The translations under genes were made by a program, and so were the position numbers. From the NCBI GenBank assembly GCA_030682575.1, contig JAUXNX010000011.1, positions 62,001 through 126,000 of the forward strand: a stretch of 64,000 bases of DNA. The letters are read 5' to 3'. The notes beneath the pieces were generated by a model. It searched no databases and was not told the DNA's origin. It saw nothing but the letters and a program-made list of their open reading frames with translations. The stretch comes from Gammaproteobacteria bacterium. Lineage in GTDB: Bacteria > Pseudomonadota > Gammaproteobacteria > Pseudomonadales > Pseudohongiellaceae. Shown here in pieces: positions 22,223-31,679 of this stretch; positions within the stretch are counted from its first letter, which is position 1, and the number at the start of each line of letters is the position of its first letter.

Positions 22223-22837
22223 CTACTGCCAATTATCGATCACCTGATCGATATCATTACCGTAGCGGTTCATCAGAGCAGAGAACTGGGTGAAATACTG
22301 ACGACGCAGATTTATCCCGCCAAGAAAGAGATTCTTCAGTTTCCACTCTCTGTTCTCGTTAAGAAAGAGGGTGTACTGCAGTTCGATGGTGGAGTTGTTG
22401 GCACTGATCTGCATCCTTACATTTGTATTGACTTCAGGGTCCGGCGAAGGAGCGCCCGCAGGCATGAAAACCAGATCCTGGCCGTCATATCCCACCAGTG
22501 CAGCTCCGTAAAAACGGGTCAGAGTAACTTTGAGCTTGTCCCCAAAGCGGGAAATCTGTTCAGGAGTTGCTTGTTCACCAAATCGAGCCATAACACCAAT
22601 CGCCACTTCATCGAAATCCACGAAGGATTCCAGCGATTGCTCAATACCTGCGAAATATCTTTCCCGGTCAGTCGCAAAATGAGGCTTCAGTTCCGCTACG
22701 GTGGAGAGCAATTGATTGACAGATATCTCAGCAGATTCCACTGCAGTGAGTTCCGCCGCACGCGCGGTGTCCTGCATGGAGAGGGGAGCAAGCACAGCAA
22801 GGGCTGCACCTATGACAAACTGTCTGATCGAATTCAC
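22223..22837 (-). CDS. mlaC: MlaC, periplasmic phospholipid-binding protein of the Mla system
   Basis: About 204 residues from a GTG start at 22837, chosen because AGGAG lies 9 bases upstream; an in-frame TTG at 22876 would add 13 residues. Signal peptide (hydrophobic about 6-20, cleavage near ARAAE), then the MlaC/Ttg2D family body with TPEQISRFGDKLKVTLTRFYG and a C-terminal LFLGGINLRRQYFTQF. MlaC carries phospholipid between the outer-membrane MlaA-porin complex and the inner-membrane MlaFEDB transporter. Here mlaF, E, D and B are missing from the locus: the next gene upstream is the divergent yrbG. Confidence 0.92.
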   Translation of the reverse strand: MNSIRQFVIGAALAVLAPLSMQDTARAAELTAVESAEISVNQLLSTVAELKPHFATDRERYFAGIEQSLESFVDFDEVAIGVMARFGEQATPEQISRFGDKLKVTLTRFYGAALVGYDGQDLVFMPAGAPSPDPEVNTNVRMQISANNSTIELQYTLFLNENREWKLKNLFLGGINLRRQYFTQFSALMNRYGNDIDQVIDNWQ

Positions 22838-23080
22838 GTGATATATCTCCTGTATTGACAGCAGTGGGATATCCAATTCTCTCCCTGCCGGGACCGTTCA
22901 AAACACCGTTTTTCCGGGTCCGCTCGAGTCCTGCAGAGGCAGCAATTCCCGCTCCCGCTGATCCTGTCCGGAGTTTACATGAAACAAGAGCAGCAATAAA
23001 TTACTACTTGCAAACAATAATAATCCCCCGTCTAATTGGGCCCCTCTCATTTTTCGTTTTCCATAAGACAAGTCCGATTT
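22838..23080. promoter_or_regulatory. divergent promoter region mlaC / yrbG
   Basis: 243 gene-free bases between divergent start codons. It contains the mlaC ribosome site (minus strand) and an AT-rich patch near 22995-23025. In E. coli this junction is occupied on one side by mlaF. No convincing promoter hexamers were identified. Confidence 0.4.
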
Positions 23081-24046
23081 ATGCTGTTAGACATCCTCTT
23101 CATCACTCTTGGTTTTGCAGGCCTGATCTGGGGAGCCGACAAGTTCGTGGCGGGGGCGTCTGCCATCGCTTTGAACTTCGGTGTCGCCCCCTTGATGATC
23201 GGACTCACTATAGTGGCATTTGGCACATCTGCCCCTGAATTTTTCTCCTCTGCCGTTGCTGCAATTGAAGGTCAGCCTGAGCTGGCAATCGGCAATGCTG
23301 TAGGGTCGAACATCTTCAACATCGGCGTTGCGCTGGGCATCACGACAATCATAAGACCTCTGACCCCCCCCTCGTCACTGCTGCGGCAGGAATTGCCGGC
23401 AATGATGTTGGTCACTGTTGTCACAGGTCTGTTGTTCGCTGATCTCTACCTTGGATTCGTGGACAGCCTGGCACTGATCGCCCTGCTGTTATTTCTGGCA
23501 TATCGACTCTTTCGCAAGAAAACCACATCACCGAATCCTCAATGTATTGAAGAGGACCTGGAAGAATTGGATATTCCCTCTATTGATACATGGCGTGCCG
23601 CCGCATACCTTTTTTTCGGCCTGGTATTGCTGATTGCCGGCGCTGAGGCCCTTGTGAGCGGAGCAAGTTCCGTGGCAGTCCGCATGGGAGTTTCTTCAGG
23701 AATCATAGGCCTGACAATCGTGGCAATGGGCACCAGTCTACCCGAACTGGCATCAACGGTTGCAGCTGTGTTGCGTGGCCATCACGACCTGGCGATCGGT
23801 AATATTGTCGGATCAAATATTCTAAACCTGCTGGTGGTTCTACCGTTCCCGGGACTGCTGAGCGCAGGATTCATTGACCCTACAATGTTGACACGTGACT
23901 ATGCGACTATGCTGCTGATGAGTTGCGTAATGTATGGCGTATGTTTCTGGACCGTGAAGTCAGGAAAATCAATAGGCAGATTCTGCGGGATTGGTTTTCT
24001 TACGATGTATGGTGGTTGGTTTTTCACCATGTATCAACAGCTCTGA
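23081..24046 (+). CDS. yrbG: YrbG-type sodium/calcium antiporter (CaCA family)
   Basis: A 321-residue membrane protein of two homologous halves, each with the CaCA alpha-repeat: GTSAPEFFSSAVAAIEGQPELAIGNAVGSNIFN-type in the first (residues about 45-80) and GTSLPELASTVAAVLRGHHDLAIGNIVGSNILN-type in the second. About ten membrane helices. Cation exchange (Ca2+/Na+ or H+) is inferred from family. I prefer the ATG at 23081 over an upstream ATG because the protein then begins with its first helix. It leads into the kds-lpt cluster as in E. coli. Confidence 0.93.
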   Translation: MLLDILFITLGFAGLIWGADKFVAGASAIALNFGVAPLMIGLTIVAFGTSAPEFFSSAVAAIEGQPELAIGNAVGSNIFNIGVALGITTIIRPLTPPSSLLRQELPAMMLVTVVTGLLFADLYLGFVDSLALIALLLFLAYRLFRKKTTSPNPQCIEEDLEELDIPSIDTWRAAAYLFFGLVLLIAGAEALVSGASSVAVRMGVSSGIIGLTIVAMGTSLPELASTVAAVLRGHHDLAIGNIVGSNILNLLVVLPFPGLLSAGFIDPTMLTRDYATMLLMSCVMYGVCFWTVKSGKSIGRFCGIGFLTMYGGWFFTMYQQL

Positions 24047-24087
24047 AAGATTGTTATCGACGGAACATGAACGGAACGGAGTCGAAA

Positions 24088-25062
24088 ATGACAGACAGAG
24101 ATACCCTTGTAAACAGCGCGCGCCGCACCATCGAGATCGAACATCGGGCAGTCGGCGAATTGCTGCAGCGTATCGACAATGCATTTGTCCAGGCATGTGA
24201 AATCATGCTGACATGCAAGGGCAGGATTGTGGTGACTGGCATGGGCAAGTCCGGCCATATCGCGAGAAAGATTGCAGCGACACTTTCCAGCACAGGTTCT
24301 CCCGCCATGTTTGTCCACCCCGGCGAAGCAAGCCACGGCGACTTGGGCATGATCACCGAAGGCGATGTAGTATTGGCGCTGTCCAACTCCGGAACAACAA
24401 CGGAAATTCTCGCTATCCTTCCAGTGCTCAAACGCAAGGGCATCCCGCTTATCAGCATGACGGGCAAATGCAGTTCCATCATCGCGCAGACTTCGACAGT
24501 GCACATCGATGCGAGTGTGCGTGAAGAAGCCTGCCCATTGGGCCAGGCCCCAACCGCCAGCACTACTGCAGCGCTGGTGCTGGGCGATGCGCTGGCCATG
24601 GCGCTGCTCGAAGCCAAGGGTTTCACCCGCGAGGACTTCGCAATTTCCCACCCCGGTGGCAAGCTGGGTCGCCGTCTTCTGCTCAAGGTCAAAGACATCA
24701 TGCATAGCGATGCAGCCATTCCGCAAGTGGCACCCGGAACTCTGCTCAGCGATGCGCTTCTGGAGATTACCCGCAAGGGGCTGGGCATGACCACGGTAGT
24801 AGCGCCTGACGGCACACTCTGCGGCGTCTTTACCGATGGTGACCTGCGCCGTACACTCGACTCAGGCAAAGACTTTCGTAGCACTTTGATAGACGATGTG
24901 ATGTCTACCCGCAGCAAGAAAATTCGCGAAAATGCTCTAGCAACGGAGGCTGTGCATTTAATGCAGGAAAACAGTATCTATACGCTGATTGTGGTCGATG
25001 AATCCGAAATGCTCAAGGGTGTAATTCGTATGCACGACCTTCTGCAGGCGAACGTGGTTTAA
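24088..25062 (+). CDS. kdsD: arabinose-5-phosphate isomerase
   Basis: About 324 residues from ATG 24088, preceded by GGAG at 6-base spacing. SIS domain (about 30-170) with VTGMGKSGHIARKIAATLSSTG and ALSNSGTTTEI, then two CBS domains (about 205-320). It interconverts ribulose-5-phosphate and arabinose-5-phosphate, the first step of KDO synthesis for lipopolysaccharide. Next gene is kdsC of the same pathway. Confidence 0.96.
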   Translation: MTDRDTLVNSARRTIEIEHRAVGELLQRIDNAFVQACEIMLTCKGRIVVTGMGKSGHIARKIAATLSSTGSPAMFVHPGEASHGDLGMITEGDVVLALSNSGTTTEILAILPVLKRKGIPLISMTGKCSSIIAQTSTVHIDASVREEACPLGQAPTASTTAALVLGDALAMALLEAKGFTREDFAISHPGGKLGRRLLLKVKDIMHSDAAIPQVAPGTLLSDALLEITRKGLGMTTVVAPDGTLCGVFTDGDLRRTLDSGKDFRSTLIDDVMSTRSKKIRENALATEAVHLMQENSIYTLIVVDESEMLKGVIRMHDLLQANVV

Positions 25063-25117
25063 TGCGACAGACACAGAGAATGACCGCCACAGTGCTCGCA
25101 CACAGGAATTTCCTTTC

Positions 25118-25657
25118 ATGATTTTCAACATTGATCCCAGCGAGATTATCGCACGCGCACGGGAGGTCAGACTTCTCGTTCTCGACGTCGACGGTGTCCT
25201 GACGGCAGGGGAACTGTTTCTTGCCGACAGCGGTGAAGAGATCAAGGCATTCAGCACCCTTGATGGGCAGGGTGTCAAACTTCTGCAGGACGCAGGCGTG
25301 CAGGTCGCGATCATCAGCGGACGCAAGTCACCATTGGTGGCACGGCGTGCAGAAAACCTTGGCATCAGTCAGTTGTTCCAGGGCCGTGAAGACAAACTGA
25401 ATGCGCTGACCGAGATGTGCAGCAATTCCGGTCTTACTCCAGACATGATTGCTTATGTCGGTGACGATCTCCCCGACATCAAAGTGATGAAGGCAGTGCG
25501 CCTGAGCTTTGCTGTGGAGAACGCCCACATCAGTGTAAAGGAAACCGCTCACGCACAGACCCAGAAATGTGGCGGCAATGGTGCAGTTCGCGAAGTGTGT
25601 GATTTCATTCTCCAGGCTCAGGACAAGTATGACGACGCCATCGCCCACTTCCTCTGA
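25118..25657 (+). CDS. kdsC: KDO-8-phosphate phosphatase
   Basis: A 179-residue C0-type HAD phosphatase without a cap domain, active as a tetramer. The nucleophile motif is LVLDVDGVLTAGEL (Asp23, Asp25); motif II is IISGRKSPLVARRAENLG and motif III/IV is YVGDDLPDIKVM. It releases phosphate from KDO-8-phosphate. Its 3' end overlaps the lptC start by 29 bases, a sign of tight coupling. Confidence 0.96.
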   Translation: MIFNIDPSEIIARAREVRLLVLDVDGVLTAGELFLADSGEEIKAFSTLDGQGVKLLQDAGVQVAIISGRKSPLVARRAENLGISQLFQGREDKLNALTEMCSNSGLTPDMIAYVGDDLPDIKVMKAVRLSFAVENAHISVKETAHAQTQKCGGNGAVREVCDFILQAQDKYDDAIAHFL

Positions 25658-26279
25658 AAATATAACCAATCAGACCAGCGCACGCAGCGTGCCCGGCAGT
25701 TGGCGGGTGTGGATGATCATCAGCCTTGGGGCGCTGGCATTCTTCATAGGGCGCGAGGTTGTTCTCGACCCACCCATCTCTTCAAGAGCGACAGATGCGA
25801 CCACTCAGATCAGCTACGACGCCTATTCATTTGGTGTCTCAAGCGTGCTCTATAACGCCGATGGCCGCATCGAGTACACTCTTGAAGCCAGCGAGCAAAT
25901 TCATTACCTCGACAACACCACAGTACTGACAAATCCCTTCGTGCAGCTTTACCAAGACTCGGGTGCGCGCTGGAATATCGCGGCCAGATCGGGCAGAATC
26001 CTCGGGGCTGCGGAGAGCGACGACATTGTGCGTCTCGATCTCAGCAACGAGGTAGAGCTATTCCAGATAGACGAACAGGGCAGCAGTATTACTCTGACCA
26101 CAGAATTCATCTCCATCTACCCCGACACGGAGACCATGGACACTGACCACGAGGTCACCATGACAACGGCCAATCTCCGCCAGACAGCACTCGGCATGCG
26201 CGCCGACATCAACCAGGACAAATTGACTTTTCTCTCACAGGTCAGAGGCAGATATGAAGTTGAAAGTAGTCAACCCTGA
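25629..26279 (+). CDS. lptC: LptC, LPS export bitopic membrane protein
   Basis: About 216 residues from the ATG at 25629. One membrane helix (about residues 27-43, VWMIISLGALAFFIG) followed by a periplasmic beta-jellyroll. The family signature 'P.y...gv....yn.dG...y.l.a..i.y' is seen in YDAYSFGVSSVLYNADGRI and EASEQIHYLDNTTVL. LptC links the LptB2FG transporter to the LptA bridge. It overlaps both kdsC and lptA. Confidence 0.93.
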   Translation: MTTPSPTSSENITNQTSARSVPGSWRVWMIISLGALAFFIGREVVLDPPISSRATDATTQISYDAYSFGVSSVLYNADGRIEYTLEASEQIHYLDNTTVLTNPFVQLYQDSGARWNIAARSGRILGAAESDDIVRLDLSNEVELFQIDEQGSSITLTTEFISIYPDTETMDTDHEVTMTTANLRQTALGMRADINQDKLTFLSQVRGRYEVESSQP

Positions 26280-26853
26280 TCTTGGCAGAGTCCTGTTATT
26301 GGCACTGGCTGCCTGCGTGGTGCTGAGCCCGGGATCAGCAATTCTCGCTGCTCAACAAGCCACTGGTGCACACGAATACCGTGCCGATGGTGAGACCACC
26401 ATTGAGACAGTCAATGGTGTCCGTGTCATCACACTCAGGGAGAATGTGTTCGTACGCCAGAACGAAATAGAGCTGACAGGTGATATCGCTGTGCTGGAAT
26501 ACAATCTGGACAATGAACTGCAGCAGGTTCGCCTCACCGGTGCGCCCGCCCATTTCCAGCAGCAACCCCAGACAAACAGCGCCCCCATTACAGGCTACAG
26601 CGACACTATCAACTATTACGCCGGAACAGAGTCCATTGTGGAATTCATCGGTACCGCCAGTTTCAATCAACCAGGCACCACCCTGCAGTGCGCTCAAATC
26701 CGTCATGTCATTGAGACCGGAGCAACATCCGGCCAGGCCTGCAGCGGCTCTCTTAGTCCACAGAACCCCACCAGTGCTTCCTCGCCGCAAAGCGATAATG
26801 GCACAGCTCTCCAACAGACCAATACCGGGGCCAACAGCCCCCAGCCCAACTGA
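26254..26853 (+). CDS. lptA: LptA, periplasmic LPS-transport bridge protein
   Basis: A 199-residue protein with signal peptide (cleavage near ILAAQQ) and the OstA-like beta-jellyroll: [20 protein letters not shown] and [20 protein letters not shown]. LptA oligomers carry LPS across the periplasm from LptC to LptD. The C-terminal about 35 residues are a Ser/Asn/Gln-rich tail not typical of the E. coli protein. Start overlaps lptC by 26 bases and its stop overlaps the lptB ATG (TGATG). Confidence 0.92.
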   Translation: MKLKVVNPDLGRVLLLALAACVVLSPGSAILAAQQATGAHEYRADGETTIETVNGVRVITLRENVFVRQNEIELTGDIAVLEYNLDNELQQVRLTGAPAHFQQQPQTNSAPITGYSDTINYYAGTESIVEFIGTASFNQPGTTLQCAQIRHVIETGATSGQACSGSLSPQNPTSASSPQSDNGTALQQTNTGANSPQPN

Positions 26854-27578
26854 TGGACACTCTCAGAGCTTCCCACCTTGCAAAGTCCTATAAGGGCAGA
26901 CAAGTCGTTCGAGACGTCTCCCTGAGCATCGACAGCGGGCAAATCGTCGGCTTGCTAGGCCCCAATGGCGCAGGCAAGACCACTTGCTTCTACATGATCG
27001 TGGGATTGATCAAGGCCGATGGCGGATCAATCTCGCTCAACTCTGTCGAGCTTACTGGCCTGCCCACTCACGCCCGTGCCCAACAAGGCCTCGGCTACCT
27101 GCCACAGGACTCATCAATCTTCCGCACATTGACGGTAGCAGAAAATATTCTGGCAATTCTGGAGACACGCAAGGATCTGAACCGCACGGAGCGCATGCAG
27201 AAACTGGAAAGCTTACTGCAGGAATTTCATATCACCCACATCCGCCATAACCGCGGTATGAGCCTGTCCGGCGGCGAGCGGCGTCGCACGGAAATCGCCC
27301 GCGCCCTGGCAACTGAACCGCGCTTCATCCTGTTGGATGAACCGTTTGCTGGCGTCGATCCAATCTCGGTCAGCGATATCAAGGACATCATCAGACAGCT
27401 CAAAAGAAAGGGCATCGGAGTACTACTCACCGATCACAATGTGCGTGACACACTGGACATCTGTGAAAAGGCTTATATCGTCAGTGAGGGACAGATCATC
27501 GCCGAGGGCGCAACCGACGCCATCCTGGCCAATCAGAAGGTCAGAGATGTCTACCTTGGACATCAGTTCAGAATCTGA
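26853..27578 (+). CDS. lptB: LptB, ATPase of the LPS export ABC transporter
   Basis: A 241-residue ABC ATPase: Walker A GPNGAGKT (36-43), Q-loop [11 protein letters not shown], signature [15 protein letters not shown], Walker [14 protein letters not shown] and switch His in [11 protein letters not shown]. It powers LPS extraction with LptFG, which are elsewhere. Last gene of kdsC-lptC-lptA-lptB; a 159-base interval with a sigma-54 promoter separates it from rpoN. Confidence 0.98.
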   Translation: MDTLRASHLAKSYKGRQVVRDVSLSIDSGQIVGLLGPNGAGKTTCFYMIVGLIKADGGSISLNSVELTGLPTHARAQQGLGYLPQDSSIFRTLTVAENILAILETRKDLNRTERMQKLESLLQEFHITHIRHNRGMSLSGGERRRTEIARALATEPRFILLDEPFAGVDPISVSDIKDIIRQLKRKGIGVLLTDHNVRDTLDICEKAYIVSEGQIIAEGATDAILANQKVRDVYLGHQFRI

Positions 27579-27615
27579 ATATGTCAACGCATGCTTGCAA
27601 TTACACATATGATTG

Positions 27616-27631
27616 CGGCACGATACTTGCT
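27616..27631 (+). promoter_or_regulatory. putative sigma-54 promoter upstream of rpoN
   Basis: CGGCACGATACTTGCT matches the sigma-54 consensus (T/C)GGCACG-N4-TTGC(A/T) at essentially every position; the GG (27617-27618) and GC (27629-27630) are separated by exactly 10 bases. A start site would fall near 27642, leaving a leader of about 96 bases before the rpoN ATG. Transcription from it would need an enhancer-binding protein that I cannot identify. Confidence 0.65.
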
Positions 27632-27737
27632 AGTCATCCCCACACACTAATTTCGCTGGATTCATTCACGTTTCAACCTGAAGTACTACAGCAGCAGAAG
27701 AAATCGTTCGTATGACAAACATGAAGTACATCCCACT

Positions 27738-29288
27738 ATGAAATTATCGCTTCAGCTCAAGCTCGGTCAGACCCTGACCATGACCCCACAGCTGCAGCAA
27801 GCGATTCGCCTTCTTCAGCTTTCCACCCTTGATCTGCAGCAGGAAATCCATCAGGCACTGGAATCCAACCCCATGCTGGAACTGGACGAAGGCAATGATG
27901 AGTTTCATGCGAAAGAAGACGCGGGTACTGAGCAGAACTCCGAAAGCAATATCTCCAGCGACGAATTCAGCGCCGACAGAAGTCTGAACAACGAGAGCTA
28001 TGAGCAAAGTCAGCGCGAGGAACGTCAGGATCAGGATGACAATCGCTGGGAAGAACACATCCCGGAGGAACTCTCGGTCGACAGCAGCTGGGAAGACGTC
28101 TATCAGAGCAGCTATACCTCTACAGGCAGTGGTTCAGGCAGCAGTTCCGATGGTGAAATATCGGATTTCGAGTCGCGCAACAGCGCCGTAGAGACTTTGC
28201 AGGACCACCTGATGTGGCAGTTGAATCTGACCCCCATGTCTGACGCCGACCGTCTCATCGGACTCTCCATCATTGATGGCATCGACTCCAATGGCATGCT
28301 CACGGTAAGCATCGACTCCATCCATGCCAGTTTGATCCGTTCCCTCGATATCGATCCGGAAGAGGTCGTCGCTGTCCTGCATCGTATTCAACAGTTCGAC
28401 CCGGTGGGTGTTGGTTACCGGGATCTGTCGGAATGCCTGCTCATTCAGCTCAACCAGGTGGAAACCGAAGACATGACGCCGGCGATTGCAAATGCAAAGA
28501 TCATCGTCAAGGATCACCTGTCACTGCTCGGCAACCGTGACTATGCCCAGTTGATGCGTCTGACTCGCTTGAAGGAACCGGAACTGCGCGACGCCATCAG
28601 CATCATTGAACGTCTGAACCCTCGCCCCGGTTCTGACATATCTCCACCCTCCACGACCTACATTGTTCCCGATGTCATCGTCTCGAAGGACAGCGATACC
28701 GGTCGCTGGCGTGTAGAGCTGAACCCGGAAACTGCTCCTAGAATCCGCATCAATCCCGACTATGCCTCCTTGGTGCGGCGGGCAGATACCAGCAGTGACA
28801 ACAACTATTTGCGTGACAACCTCCAGGAAGCGCGCTGGTTCATCAAGAGCCTGCAGAGCCGCAACGAAACCCTGATGAAGGTAGCGACGCGCATCGTCGA
28901 ACATCAGAAGGGTTTCTTCGAATATGGTGAAGAGGCCATGAAGCCTTTGGTTCTGCACGATATTGCCGAGGCGGTCAACATGCACGAATCGACTATCTCC
29001 CGAGTCACCACCCAGAAGTATATGCACACTCCGAAGGGTATTTTCGAACTGAAATACTTCTTCTCCAGCCATGTCAGTACAGCAGGTGGAGGCGAGTGCT
29101 CGTCCACTGCAATCCGTGCATTGATCAAGAAACTGGTGGCGGGTGAAAACGCCCGCAAGCCCTTGAGTGATAGCAAGATCACCAAATTGTTGGAGAATCA
29201 GGGGATCAACGTGGCCCGGCGCACAATCGCAAAGTACCGCGAATCACTCTCCATTCCACCGTCCAACGAGCGCAAAAAATTGGTCTGA
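27738..29288 (+). CDS. rpoN: RNA polymerase sigma-54 factor
   Basis: A 516-residue sigma-54. The Gln/Leu-rich activator-interacting region I ([20 protein letters not shown], residues 1-50), an acidic region II (about 50-145), the core-binding domain (about 150-340), the HTH and the C-terminal RpoN box [10 protein letters not shown] are all present. It directs transcription from -24/-12 promoters with AAA+ activators such as the CbrB-like regulator in this window. Followed by ptsN, not hpf. Confidence 0.98.
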   Translation: MKLSLQLKLGQTLTMTPQLQQAIRLLQLSTLDLQQEIHQALESNPMLELDEGNDEFHAKEDAGTEQNSESNISSDEFSADRSLNNESYEQSQREERQDQDDNRWEEHIPEELSVDSSWEDVYQSSYTSTGSGSGSSSDGEISDFESRNSAVETLQDHLMWQLNLTPMSDADRLIGLSIIDGIDSNGMLTVSIDSIHASLIRSLDIDPEEVVAVLHRIQQFDPVGVGYRDLSECLLIQLNQVETEDMTPAIANAKIIVKDHLSLLGNRDYAQLMRLTRLKEPELRDAISIIERLNPRPGSDISPPSTTYIVPDVIVSKDSDTGRWRVELNPETAPRIRINPDYASLVRRADTSSDNNYLRDNLQEARWFIKSLQSRNETLMKVATRIVEHQKGFFEYGEEAMKPLVLHDIAEAVNMHESTISRVTTQKYMHTPKGIFELKYFFSSHVSTAGGGECSSTAIRALIKKLVAGENARKPLSDSKITKLLENQGINVARRTIAKYRESLSIPPSNERKKLV

Positions 29289-29377
29289 GCCACAGAGTTT
29301 CCTGGTGGTCTTGCTCGTAAAGTCGAGCCATTTTGCCCGCGAATCACAAAAAACACTCATAAACCGCTCCGCTTCAG

Positions 29378-29386
29378 TGCTAGAAT
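29378..29386 (+). promoter_or_regulatory. extended -10 promoter element for ptsN
   Basis: TGCTAGAAT is an extended -10 (TG-N-TAGAAT) 35 bases before the ptsN ATG. No good -35 is visible at 17 bases, which is tolerated with an extended -10. It would let ptsN-rapZ-npr be expressed apart from rpoN. Confidence 0.4.
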
Positions 29387-29420
29387 TGCCCGCGAAATTT
29401 CTACGAGAGACGTACCCACA

Positions 29421-29870
29421 ATGCAACTTGAGACCATACTGACCCCGGAGCGCTGCTTCTGCAATTTGCCTGGTGTCAGTAAGAAGCGGTTTCTGACGAC
29501 AGTCAGCGAGTTGATCGCCGAAGCAACCAACTGTCTTTCTGCCGACCAGATATACACCGCCCTGCTCGCCCGTGAGCAGCTCGGCAGCACAGGTATCGGC
29601 AATGGCATCGCCATTCCTCATTGCCGCGTGGCCGACTGCAAGAGCATTACCGGTACTCTCGTGAAACTGGAAGAAGGTATTGACTTCGATGCCATCGACT
29701 CGCGTGCAGTTGACTTGCTCTTTGTACTGATTGTCCCTGCCGAAGAGATGGACGAGCACCTCAAGGTACTCGGGGGGCTGGCCGCCCTTTTCCATCAGGA
29801 TGAATTCTGCAACAAGCTGCGCCAGGCCCAATCGGCACAGGAACTTTACGACATAGCGACCAGCTTCTGA
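29421..29870 (+). CDS. ptsN: PtsN, nitrogen PTS EIIA component
   Basis: A 149-residue EIIA-Ntr. The phosphorylatable histidine is His67 in GIGNGIAIPHCR, and LLFVLIVPAEEMDEHLKVLGGLA is typical. It receives phosphate from NPr and regulates potassium uptake, stress responses and sigma-54-linked functions by its phosphorylation state. In E. coli hpf lies between rpoN and ptsN; here the 132-base gap holds no such gene. Confidence 0.96.
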   Translation: MQLETILTPERCFCNLPGVSKKRFLTTVSELIAEATNCLSADQIYTALLAREQLGSTGIGNGIAIPHCRVADCKSITGTLVKLEEGIDFDAIDSRAVDLLFVLIVPAEEMDEHLKVLGGLAALFHQDEFCNKLRQAQSAQELYDIATSF

Positions 29871-29974
29871 CAACTGTTCACATCTCGGCAAAGCTGATAA
29901 TGTAAGTCCAGATTTGCGGCGACCGGTCATCCAGTCGCACATTACTCCTGCTCCAAATCCCAGGCGAAGACATT

Positions 29975-30844
29975 GTGAAACTGCTCATCATCAGCGGTCG
30001 TTCCGGTTCCGGCAAGAGTACTGCGCTCAATATGCTGGAAGATCACGGCTACTACTGCATCGACAATCTGCCCGCCAGCCTGTTGCCAGCGCTGGCGCAG
30101 CGGGTATCGGCACAGGCCACGGATCTGAGTCGCGTAGCTGTGAGTATTGATGCCCGCAATATTTCATCGGACCTGAAACAGGTTCCACAGATCATTGAGC
30201 AGCTTTATCAGACTTCTCTGAAACCAGAGATCATCTTCCTGGATGCAAGCAGCCCGACGCTCATCAAACGTTTCAGTGAGAGTCGCCGCAAACACCCGCT
30301 GACGACGGACAAGATCGGGCTGCGGGAAGCCATCAACATGGAGACGGAACTGCTGGAGCCTATCGCGTTGCTGGCAAGTCTCTCCATCGACACCAGCAAC
30401 ATGTCGCTCCATCAGTTGCGTGACCATATCAAGACCCGCGTTGTGGAGCGCGATGACAATGGTCTCGCTCTGATGTTCGAATCCTTCGGCTACAAGCACG
30501 GTGTTCCCATCGATGCTGATATCGTCTACGACGTGCGCTGTCTCCCTAATCCATACTGGGAAAAAGCCCTGCGCCCTCTCACCGGGCTGGACCGCGAAGT
30601 GGCCACCTGGCTCGAATCGCAAGTAGAGGTAGAATCCATGTACGCCGATCTGTGCACATACCTGGATAAATGGTTGCCGAAATTCGCAGAAAACAATCGC
30701 AGCTACATGACAGTCGCAATAGGTTGCACGGGCGGGCAACATCGCTCTGTGTACCTGAGCGAAAGACTGAAGAAACATTTTCTGGAAAAAATAAGAAACG
30801 TGCAGGTCATGCATCGCGAATTGCGACGCCATGAACCAGCCTGA
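29975..30844 (+). CDS. rapZ: RapZ, RNase adaptor / nucleotide-binding protein
   Basis: A 289-residue protein with Walker A GRSGSGKS (8-15) and the C-terminal domain pattern VAIGCTGGQHRSVYLSERL. In enterics RapZ binds GlcN6P and guides the sRNA GlmZ to RNase E; beyond enterics its RNA partners are poorly known. Start is GTG at 29975. It precedes npr by 3 bases and follows ptsN, the standard order. Confidence 0.96.
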   Translation: MKLLIISGRSGSGKSTALNMLEDHGYYCIDNLPASLLPALAQRVSAQATDLSRVAVSIDARNISSDLKQVPQIIEQLYQTSLKPEIIFLDASSPTLIKRFSESRRKHPLTTDKIGLREAINMETELLEPIALLASLSIDTSNMSLHQLRDHIKTRVVERDDNGLALMFESFGYKHGVPIDADIVYDVRCLPNPYWEKALRPLTGLDREVATWLESQVEVESMYADLCTYLDKWLPKFAENNRSYMTVAIGCTGGQHRSVYLSERLKKHFLEKIRNVQVMHRELRRHEPA

Positions 30845-30847
30845 GGA

Positions 30848-31129
30848 ATGGCAGAGTACCCCATGATCGAATCCACCATCACAATCCGCAACAAGGCGGG
30901 ACTGCATGCCAGAGCTGCCGCCCGCATGGTTTCAGTCAGTACCGCGTTCAGCAGCACCATCAAGGTGGGCCAGGACAAGCTGGTCGATGGCAAGAGCATC
31001 CTGTCGCTCATGATGCTGGCAGCCAGTAAAGGTACAGTCTTGAATCTCATCATCGACGGCGTGGATGAAACTGCCGCGCTGGACGCAATCACCACCCTGG
31101 TCAACAATCGCTTCGACGAGAGCGAATGA
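30848..31129 (+). CDS. ptsO: NPr, HPr-like phosphocarrier of the nitrogen PTS
   Basis: An HPr-fold protein of 88-93 residues. The active histidine lies in NKAGLHARAAARMV (His20 counting from 30848), and the regulatory-Ser region reads GKSILSLMMLAASKGT. It transfers phosphate from EI-Ntr to PtsN. The first ATG (30848) is crowded by its GAGGA; the in-frame ATG at 30863 (MIESTITIRNK) fits the family N terminus better. EI-Ntr (ptsP) is not in the window. Confidence 0.94.
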   Translation: MAEYPMIESTITIRNKAGLHARAAARMVSVSTAFSSTIKVGQDKLVDGKSILSLMMLAASKGTVLNLIIDGVDETAALDAITTLVNNRFDESE

Positions 31130-31166
31130 TCCAGCGAATGCCTGAAAACACGACACAGGAAACAGC

Positions 31167-31673
31167 ATGAAGAAGCAAGACCCGATTGACTGGAGCCTTG
31201 AGCCTCCCAGCAAATCACAACTCAAGAGAGATTCGACCACTTTGCAGAAACTCGGCGAAGAGCTCACCACGCTGAGCAAGAAGCAATTGGAAAAGCTGCC
31301 GCTAAGCGACGTGCTGCGTGCTGCCATTACCGAACTCGGACGTCTTCCGAAAAGCTACGGAGCGAGAAGGCGCCAGTTGCAATTTATCGGGAAGGTCATG
31401 CGTGACACCAACCATGAAGAAATCCAGGCCGAACTCGACAGGATGCGCACCCCTGACCGTGCACAGGTGCGCCGGGCCCAATTGATCGAGGAGTGGGGAG
31501 AGCGGCTGCTTGCCGACACCGAGGATGAGATCAACGCCTTCGTGAACGACTACCCACTCGCCGAGCGACAGGCAATTCGACAGATCGTCCGCAACTACAG
31601 CAAAGAGGACGAGCAGGCAGCCCGGACACATCGCCGCAGGCTGCTGGATTACATCAAGGAATACATCGAGTAG
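31167..31673 (+). CDS. darP: DarP (YjgA), ribosome-associated 50S assembly factor
   Basis: A 168-residue all-helical basic protein of the DUF615 family. Signature parts: SKSQLKRDSTTLQKLGEEL, SYGARRRQLQFIGKVMRD and ADTEDEINAFV. The E. coli protein joins late 50S subunit assembly near the peptidyl-transferase centre. Last gene of the plus-strand block; convergent with the S9 peptidase 6 bases away. Confidence 0.94.
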   Translation: MKKQDPIDWSLEPPSKSQLKRDSTTLQKLGEELTTLSKKQLEKLPLSDVLRAAITELGRLPKSYGARRRQLQFIGKVMRDTNHEEIQAELDRMRTPDRAQVRRAQLIEEWGERLLADTEDEINAFVNDYPLAERQAIRQIVRNYSKEDEQAARTHRRRLLDYIKEYIE

Positions 31674-31679
31674 TCGAGT

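Noticed and set aside
23011-23025. AACAATAATAATCC upstream of yrbG as another Hfq/Crc motif
   Set aside because: It is more than 50 bases from the start codon, too far to block ribosome binding, and may not be in the transcript.
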